Assembly: GCA_963576785.1 (NCBI GenBank)
Contig: OY756140.1
Span: 1,426,001-1,490,000 of the forward strand
Reading direction: 5' to 3'
Source: Chlorophyllum brunneum
Lineage: Eukaryota > Basidiomycota > Agaricomycetes > Agaricales > Agaricaceae
DNA length: 64,000 bases
In this document: one piece after another, positions 57,504 to 64,000 of the stretch
How the letters are laid out: each line of letters begins with the position of its first letter
How positions within the stretch are numbered: the first letter of the stretch is position 1
The notes under the pieces: model-generated
Database searches by the model: none
What the model saw: only the letters and a program-made list of their open reading frames with translations
What the model was told of the DNA's origin: nothing
Translations under genes and position numbers: made by a program

Positions 57504-59160
57504 ATGGAACGCGTCAAGCAGCTCGCTGGCCACTTCAAGCCCACTGGCCTGGCTGCCCTCCAACGCCGGAGCTCTGACGATGTCGTCATTACTATGGCTA
57601 TTCGCTCTCCCCTGTGCAGAGCGAGAAAGGGAGGGTTCAGAGACGCGAGGCAAGTATGTCTTTCTTGCCAACAAACCTCATCAGTGTACTAAATCTCTCT
57701 AGAACCGATGAGTTGATGCTTGAAATCTTCAAGGTGCGCTAATTCAGACGACTCCGTTCAGTCAAAGTATCGAACCCCTCCTCTAGCAATCTATCGCATA
57801 CTCGAGAATCGACCCGAGACTTGTTGGCGACATCTGTGTCGGAACTGTCTTGACACCGGACGCCATGTACGCTGCTCGTTCCGCAGCTCTCGCCGCTGGT
57901 TTCCCGGATACAACCCCAGTCCAGGTAGTGAACAGGTTTTGCTCAAGTGGCCTCATGGCTGTCAGCACTATTGCAAACCAAATCCAAAGCGGAGCCATCG
58001 AAGTTGGCTTGGCCATTGGGGCAGAGAGCATGTCTGAAAAGTGCGTTCATACTGCTTTAGCGCTGTAGCTCGTCATTGAAATTATTGGAAAGCCCTGACA
58101 ATGGGGGTCCAGGACAAAGCGAACTCATTTCCCGTAACCCAGCCTCCCGTGATTGTAAGGAGCGCATGGGATGGACGAGTGAAAATGTCGCGGCCGACTT
58201 CAACGTTACCCGGGAGGAACAAGACGCTTTCGCCGCCGAATCGTTCCAGAAAGCAGAACGCGCCCAGAAACTTGGCCATTTCGACAAAGAAATCGTCCCT
58301 TTCACTGTCTTTCAAAAAGATCCACAGACTGGTGATAAAAGGCAGACTGTCGTCACTCAGGATGATGGTATTAGGTATGGAACTACGAAGGAGGCATTGG
58401 CCAAGATCCGCCCAGCGTTCCCCCAATGGGGCAAGTCTACCACAACCGGTGGAAATGCTAGTCAGATCACAGACGGTGCTGCTGCGGTACTACTAATGAC
58501 TAGGAAAAAGGCTGAGGAGCTTGGGCTGACGATACTGGCAAAATATATCATCACCACCGTAGTAGGCTTACCTCCACGTATCATGGGTATCGGTCCTATA
58601 TATGCCATCCCAAAGGCATTGGAAATTGTGGGTATCACAGTCGATGATGTTGATCTTTTTGAGGTGAGGTGAATACCATTGCAAGCGACCATAATTTCAT
58701 TCCTTCCATCTAGATCAACGAAGCATTCGCTTCGCAATGCGTGTATTGTATCAAAACGTTGAAACTTCCGGCGTATGCCCTTTTTCTGACCTTCATACCC
58801 CGTGCTGACCCTTGCCGATTATTAGGGACAAGGTAATAGCCTTCGCACTCCTACCATTCGCGCTATTTATTTTCGTACAGGTCAATGTTAACGGAGGTGC
58901 CATAGCCTTCGGCCACCCACTAGATAAGCATACATTGTATTTTACTTGGGCGGGCGACTTATCTAGTTGTTAGCCACGTGCCACCGGTGCGCGCCAGATC
59001 GCAACAGGTCTGAACGAACTTCATCGGAGAAAGGGAAAGGTATGTACCAATATTATACCTCGCAAAGTGAAAGTGACTCGACTTCGGATTTCAGGTACTT
59101 GTCACTTCGATGTGTATTGGCACCGGGATGGGAGCTGCGGGTATTTTTGTGCGAGAGTAG
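57504..59160 (+). CDS. POT1: Peroxisomal 3-ketoacyl-CoA thiolase
   Basis: Last step of peroxisomal beta-oxidation, cleaving 3-ketoacyl-CoA with CoA. Model: join(57504..57649,57703..57733,57787..58040,58093..58663,58714..58772,58826..58832,58881..58923,58978..59039,59095..59160), 412 aa. The N-terminus MERVKQLAGHF contains RVKQLAGHF, a full match to the PTS2 signal. The nucleophile Cys is in NRFCSSGLMAV. NPDNGGPGQSELIS, MGWTSENVAADFNV, TTGGNASQITDGAAAVLLM and INEAFASQC follow. The catalytic His is in FGHPLGATGARQIATGLNEL, and CIGTGMGAAGIFV holds the second Cys. The His motif is intact only if an AT-AC intron (58924-58977) is removed. One exon is 7 nt (GGACAAG) and the first intron has a GC donor. 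Confidence 0.93.
57650..57702 (+). other. GC-AG intron (thiolase)
   Basis: The exon ends GCGAG and the intron begins GCAAGT, an exact match to the GC-AG donor consensus. Splicing gives FRDARTDELMLEIFK. Confidence 0.85.
58924..58977 (+). other. AT-AC intron (thiolase)
   Basis: The exon ends CCACTAG and the 54-nt intron runs ATAAGC...AGCCAC. Removal gives GHPLGATGARQ exactly. No GT-AG or GC-AG pair nearby restores this motif, and in-frame stops occur if an AG acceptor is used. The donor resembles a U2-type ATAAGT, not the U12 ATATCC. Confidence 0.75.
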
Positions 59161-59472
59161 ATAATACCACAAGTACTTCCACTCTCGGAGGCAGTGAGCC
59201 CTAACGTTTTATTTTTGACTTTATCCAGAATCCAATAGCTTCTATCCTCCAAGTCTCATATATTGTCATTCCAACTACAAGGCATTGACGATCTACGCCC
59301 GAGTTCCCCAACAATTACTAAGGATACTAGTATGAAAGAAAGACTAAAAATGCACGAAATTGAATCGACTTCAACCAGGATCTGGTATAACACAGTACCA
59401 CCCCATCATCACCATAAATCCCACACCAATTCACCGCGCCCAATACCAGTCTTGTGGTAGTCATCAGTGCCC
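59161..59472. other. intergenic between convergent genes
   Basis: 3' flanks of the thiolase and the repeat-peptide gene. No gene seen. Confidence 0.5.
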
Positions 59473-60207
59473 TCAGTTGTAGGGAACAATGACACCGTTA
59501 GGTGCCTTAACGGCGTCCTCCACGGGGATGTTTTGACGGCTCTTGAGCTCGCGCTTGTTGTAGGGAACGATCACACCGTTGGGGACCTTGACAGCGTCCT
59601 CAACAGGGATGTTCTGGCGAATTTCGAGGTCCCGCTTATTGTAGGGGACGATGACGCCGTTGGGTGCCTTAACGGCGTCCTCTACAGGGATGTTCTGACG
59701 GTTGGAGAGCTCCCTTTTGTAAGGGACAATAACGCCGTTAGGGGCCTTGACCGCATCTTCAACTGGGATATTCTGGCGTTGAACGATCTCCCTCTTGTAC
59801 GGGACGATGACCCCGTTTGGAGCTTTGACTGCGTCCTGGACTGGGATGCTCCGACGAGCATGTTCACGCTTGTAAGGAACGATAACGCCATTGGGTGCCT
59901 TGACCGCATCCTCGACAGGAATATTCTGGCGGCCGACAAGTTCTCGCTTGTATGGAACAATGACGCCATTGGGTGCTTTGACTGCGTCCTCGACGGGAAT
60001 ATTTTGTCGTCGGACATAGGCGTTGATGGGCTCAATTGGCGTGGGTTCGCGCTGTTCGAGTGCACGCTAATTAGGTGATTTAGATGAGACATTTCGCTGA
60101 TGGATGAAAGAACTCACTGCCATGGGCATGGGCATACCAACCGGGACACCCATGGTTTGGCCAGCGAGAGTGAGCAAAAGAGTGGAGATGAAGAATGAAG
60201 TGCGCAT
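59473..60207 (-). CDS. Secreted Kex2-processed tandem-repeat peptide precursor
   Basis: Model (minus): 60207..60118, 60066..59473; 227 aa. A signal peptide (MRTSFFISTLLLTLAGQTMG) precedes a short Met/Pro-rich stretch and a spacer ending YVRR. Seven units of consensus QNIPVEDAVKAPNGVIVPY then run to the stop. The first six end in Y or YN followed by Lys-Arg; the last ends YN-stop. The linkers are E/D-x-x-x-R. An Arg precedes each unit, so mature peptides of about 19-20 residues could be freed by Kex2-type cleavage plus trimming. The large exon contains no Met. Known families with this design are fungal KEP proteins, which include dikaritin-type RiPP precursors, Ustilago Rep1 and ascomycete alpha-pheromones. 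I recognise none of these specifically. No DUF3328 or other modifying enzyme is nearby. It is divergent from ESF1. Confidence 0.85.
59476..60006 (-). repeat. Seven tandem coding repeats of the peptide precursor
   Basis: Units of 63-81 bp in direct order. The protein is almost constant, but codons differ freely: Lys-Arg is written AAGCGA, AAGCGT, AAGAGG, AAAAGG, AAGCGG and AAGCGC in successive units. Unit 3 is the most divergent (SIPVQDAVKAPNGVIVPY, preceded by ARR), and unit 6 has VKVPNG. The last three units end PYN. Confidence 0.92.
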
Positions 60208-60642
60208 GGTGACTCGAAGTGATAAGGTAGAATTGGATCAACCAGATATTGAAGTTGGTGCTAGCGACTAGTAGCAAGGGCGCGCCTGCGGCCTAATAAC
60301 GAAGGGGAAGGCTGGCATATGCATAGATTAGCTGGCATTGCTGTACTGTAGAGGGGGTGCTTACAAAAGACGAGGAGGAAGAAAAAGAAAGACTGGGAGA
60401 CAAGGAAGGGGAAAGAGGCCTGCATGGATACGGGGTTTTTGTAGTCCACACCGTGTGATACACCGGATGGCAGTTGCGCGACGACCAAGTTGCCATCAGC
60501 ATCTATCGACGGTCGCTGCCAGGCTTCATGGTGTTGGTCGCTATGTTTCCTGGCTATTAATAGAATGCATGTGACTGATCATTTATGTCACGAAACCTTG
60601 ATTGTGCGGTGCTCATCATTGAGCTTGTACACTCTCTACCGC
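60208..60642. other. intergenic, divergent promoter region
   Basis: 435 bp between the peptide precursor and ESF1 start codons. It holds a purine-rich tract (GACGAGGAGGAAGAAAAAG) around 60370-60410. No gene seen. Confidence 0.5.
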
Positions 60643-63044
60643 ATGTCCGACCCGCGTTTTGCTCGTCTGAAAACTGATCCGCGGTTTCGGCGTCCCAAGA
60701 AGAAGCAGCAGAAGGTCGTCATAGACGAACGATTCAAGTCGGTCTTCCAGCAACCAAAGGACAAAAAGGCGAAGGAAAAAGCCAGCTGTGCGTACAGCCT
60801 GGCGTCCCATACCCTGTGTGCTCATAGTCAATCTCAGTGCGGGTTGATAAATATGGCCGAAATATTTCCAAAACCCACGAGAAGGATAACCTCAAGAAAT
60901 ACTATCGATTAGCCCATAGTTCGGACGAAAAAGAGAAGGACGAGACGGAGGAAGCACCCAATGTCATTGATTACGCCCGTGGAGAGGTACTCATGGAATC
61001 CTCAGACGAGGAGGAAGATGGTCACGAGAACCCAACGGCCGAGGATTCTGCTGGTAGTGACGCAGATGAAATCGTTAGGCTTGGTGGCAATGATGGATTT
61101 GAAATCGACCTCGACGAAGATACATATGCCAAACTCGACGCTCAAGCAGCAGCATACACAAAAGCAAACGAGGACCTCGAAGAGAAGGAGGATGCTGGAA
61201 TCGACAATCGGACCCGTCGGCTCGCAGTAGTGAACGTCGACTGGGATTATGTGCGAGCTTCACACCTTTATAAAATTTTCTCTTCACTGGTATCTCCCAC
61301 TGCTCCGTATGTCCCCGTTTCTATTTCATCCATGACTGGACAAGGTAGCAGTGCGAAAAAAGGAAAGGGTGGTGCCGCACCCCTTGCAAAGGGTTCTGTT
61401 CTTTCCGTTCGAGTGTACCCATCCGAGTTTGGGAGGACACGGATGGAACAAGAAGATAGGCAGGGACCCCCGGCGGGAATTTTTAAGAAAAGGCGGAAGG
61501 AGACCGACGAAATCGACGAAAAGACCATTTATGAAACCGGGAATGAGGACGACTATGACGAGGATGCTTTGCGGCAGTATCAACTCGAACGCTTAAGGTG
61601 CGTCCCTCTATTTCAACCCAGGAGTCTCCGTGCTCACGGACATCTATAGATACTACTATGCCATTGTTGAGTGTGATACAGTTGAGGCTGCTTCCCATGT
61701 TTATAATGAGCTGGAGGGTACGGAGTTGGAACGGTCGGCAAATGTTTTCGACCTCAGTTTCGTGCCTGATGCTATGACATTTGATGCGGATCCAAGGTAC
61801 ATCGTTTTAATCGTGCCTATTCACAAGGTCTTGGGTAACCCGCTTGAACAGGGATGAAGCGACGGAAGATGTATCGACGAACTACAAACCAGTAGATTAT
61901 GTCACAGACGTACGGGGAACCGCCTCCTTCTGTACTGCTTCTTTGCTTATATTGTATTAGGCTCTTCGGCATTCAAAAATCAAACTTACCTGGGATGATG
62001 ACGACCCAGAGCGACACCAAGTCACCCGGAGACAGCTAACACGGCAGGAAATCGAAGAGGCAGACTTCAAGGCGTATATTGCATCTTCATCCTCGGGGCA
62101 CGAAGATGTAGAGGACGCGAAAATCCCCATCAAGAATAAAAAAGCCTCTCGGCAAAAACTGCGGGCTCTCCTACTGGGTGGAAATGATGATGCACTGCCT
62201 GAAGGATGGAACAACGATGGTGAAGAAAGCGACGTAGACATGGAGATCACGTTTAATCCTGGCCTGAGCGAGCAGAAAGGAGAAGAAAATGAAACAACAG
62301 TGGAGAAATACCAGAGGAAGATGCGGGAGAAGAGAAAGAAGAGGAAAGAAGAGCATAAGGAGAAGTTGAAAACGAAAGGCGCGACCAAGGGTACTCAGGA
62401 AACGGGTGGGGGTGAAAGCGACAAATTCTTCAACTTTGGGGGCGGTAGCGAGGATGAAAGCGAAGAAGAGATTGACGGGAATACCGGCAGCATGAGGGAA
62501 GTCGAGGAGGAAAAATCGCATTCGCGGGCACCACCTCAACGGAAAGAGAGCACAGTCGATGAATTGGTTCTCAAAGCCGCAGCAAACGACGCTAACAGGC
62601 GGGATCCCAAGCACTTCGATATGAAAGCCGTTCTCAAAGCGGAGAAAAGGAAGGGAAAGAAAGGAAATAAAGGTAAAAAGAACCAGGAGGTCGAGTTACA
62701 GGAGGACTTCAAGATTGACGTCAAGGATGAACGTTTCAAGATTCTCCACGAGGATCACCAGTTCGCTATCGATCCCACTAATCCCCAGTGCGTCCTCCTG
62801 GAACCAGACCACGGTTTACCAAAACTGATAAACCCAACTCTTTAGTTTTCAGAAAACAAAAGGCATGAAAGCATTGTTGGAAGAGCGTCAACGAAGACAG
62901 AAAGATGGCCACAGTGGATATGTGAACGCGCCGCCAACGCTTCAAGTGAAGGACATAGACAATACGGGTCTACAGAGCTTGGTGGAGAGTCTCAAGCGCA
63001 AGAGTCAACGTGGACATAATAGCGGAAAACGACGACGGCGATGA
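60643..63044 (+). CDS. ESF1: Pre-rRNA-processing protein ESF1
   Basis: Nucleolar factor for 18S rRNA processing. Model: join(60643..60787,60838..61597,61650..61796,61852..61909,61961..62787,62846..63044), 711 aa. The start MSDPRFARLKTDPRFRRPKK is the ESF1 hallmark, followed by VVIDERFKSVF and VDKYGRNISK. An acidic stretch precedes the conserved core (NRTRRLAVVNVDWDYVRASH, SVRVYPSEFGRTRME, ELEGTELERSANVFDLSFVP, YVTDALRHSKIKLTWDDDD, SRQKLRALLLGG). The C-terminus has EDFKIDVKDERFKIL then NPHFQKTKGMKALLEERQRR, and ends in a nuclear-signal-like RKSQRGHNSGKRRRR. All five introns close in phase. Confidence 0.95.
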
Positions 63045-63200
63045 TATTTGTTCTTCGGGTTCCGTTCCTGTGACATGCTTCTCGTTATTTGAGCATGGGT
63101 GTAAATGATAAAATCGATCCAAACATCATGGCTACGGATTTTACAGAGTGGAATGATGATCCTAAAATGATATGCAAAAAATACCGAACCAGATGCAAAA

Positions 63201-64000
63201 CTACATGATGTTCGCGTTGGATAGATCCAAATCCGGATATTGGGCTTGGAACTTCTTGAGGGCCTGGATAAGATGATCCACCTGTAGCTTAGACCTGAGA
63301 AGGAACAAGACTTTCGTACCTCCGCCTTCTTGATCTCGTCCGAAGTTGGTTTTCCCATTTGCTAGTCGGGTGTCAATCAAGTCGTACCGCAAAGAAGGCC
63401 GAAATCCCTCCATACCTTCTGCTGGTTGTCGAACTAAACCACGAAGACCAATTAGCATGCTGCTACAGGCCTGTGGCGGACGTGTCCCTACCATCATCTT
63501 TTCGACGATGCCGCTAGAAAGGGGATAAGAATACCAAATCGATCGGTATTCCCCTGTGCTGCTCACCGAGTCTCTGAATCCAGGTCGCTCAATTTGCTGT
63601 TGGGTGGCTCAATCTTGCTGGTATCGATTTTTGGATGATGAGTGAGAACATTCTCCCACCACGTCTGTTTATTCAGCTTTTCGAGAGTGATTAGAATTGT
63701 ATTCTGGTCCTCTGTGTGCAAAATGAGGAGGTTGATGGTGTGGAGTAGCCAGTCTACACACCCACGGTCCAGTTACTTTCTTCAACTTTGATTTCCTTGC
63801 AGAGTTCACCGTTGAGTATTGGCTCCTGTCCCTTGAAACCAACACTGAGCTTTTTCTTCTCGATTGTTACCGCAAGATGTTTGCCCCTCGTTCCTGAAGG
63901 AACTGGCACACTGATCTCAACTTCGCTAAGCTCCTGCCTCCATCGATAAGGCAGCGCTAGAGATGGTGTCACCGGGGATATTGATAGGGAACCAGGTGAA
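63201..64000 (-). CDS. nudC: Nuclear movement protein NudC (3' part; 5' end outside window)
   Basis: CS-domain co-chaperone of the dynein pathway, needed for nuclear migration in hyphae. Visible exons (minus): 64000..63762, 63711..63567, 63513..63492, 63433..63416, 63361..63320, 63263..63201. The CS domain reads LALPYRWRQELSEVEISVPV, GTRGKHLAVTIEKKKLSVGF, GQEPILNGELCKEIKV and EESNWTVEDQNTILITLEKL. The characteristic NKQTWWENVLTHHPKIDTSK, LSDLDSETRGIVEKMM, FDNQQKQMGKPTSDEIKKAE and YPDLDLSNANIM complete it. Three consecutive exons are small (22, 18 and 42 nt). The frame is open to the window edge. The N-terminal residues are missing. Confidence 0.93.

Noticed and set aside
59467..60078. A 203-codon plus-strand open frame with regular internal repetition
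   Set aside because: It is the complement of the peptide-repeat exon. The minus strand has a signal-peptide exon, good splice sites, Lys-Arg sites and synonymous variation, so the plus frame is a shadow.

Overview
The window looks like nuclear DNA from a filamentous basidiomycete, most likely an Agaricomycete. Genes sit about every 2 kb on both strands. They are cut by roughly 160 very short introns, mostly 47-60 nt, with GTNNGT-type donors. The gene set is fungal: a Skt5-type chitin synthase activator, a Zn(II)2Cys6 factor, a cutinase, a GCK-family kinase and a Kex2-type secreted repeat precursor. I saw no rRNA, tRNA, CRISPR array, transposon or viral insertion. Each gene model below was built by hand from splice signals, reading phase and conserved family motifs. 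All complete models except the broken cutinase close in one reading frame.

Layout. 0-13 kb: 5' end of an unknown minus-strand gene, a Pin1-type prolyl isomerase, a MOSC (mARC-like) protein, a USP12/46-type deubiquitinase with a long disordered tail, an F-box protein, and the RNA polymerase II CTD phosphatase FCP1. 12.7-16.7 kb: a basic-secretory-protein-type peptidase, a divergent bHLH / Zn2Cys6 regulator pair, and a decayed cutinase. 17.4-29.9 kb is a run of minus-strand genes: an APH-like kinase, a membrane protein, an LRR-like protein, a SIKE-like coiled-coil protein, RNase H1 and RAD5. 30-47 kb: CCT7, a Golgi-type glycosyltransferase, a secreted Ser-rich protein, a CDF metal transporter, a GCK kinase, AP-3 delta and a DH-domain RhoGEF. 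47.9-64 kb: a Baeyer-Villiger-type monooxygenase, EXO84, SKT5, a TatD nuclease, a peroxisomal thiolase, a secreted tandem-repeat peptide precursor, ESF1 and the 3' part of nudC.

Most genes are housekeeping and do not form an obvious pathway cluster. There are functional themes: membrane traffic and cell-wall polarity (AP-3 delta, EXO84, SKT5, RhoGEF, GCK kinase) and DNA/RNA maintenance (RAD5, RNase H1, TatD, FCP1, ESF1). Several divergent pairs share tiny promoters: TatD/thiolase 57 bp, EXO84/SKT5 73 bp, F-box/FCP1 117 bp, bHLH/Zn2Cys6 129 bp, RAD5/CCT7 137 bp.

The most notable observations are these. (1) A signal-peptide protein has seven near-identical 19-residue units separated by Lys-Arg sites (59473-60207, minus). 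Its large exon contains no methionine, so ATG-based gene finding misses it. (2) RAD5 encodes its Walker A motif through 5-nt and 3-nt micro-exons. (3) The thiolase needs an AT-AC intron and the CDF transporter needs a GA-AG intron to restore conserved motifs. GC-AG introns are unusually frequent.
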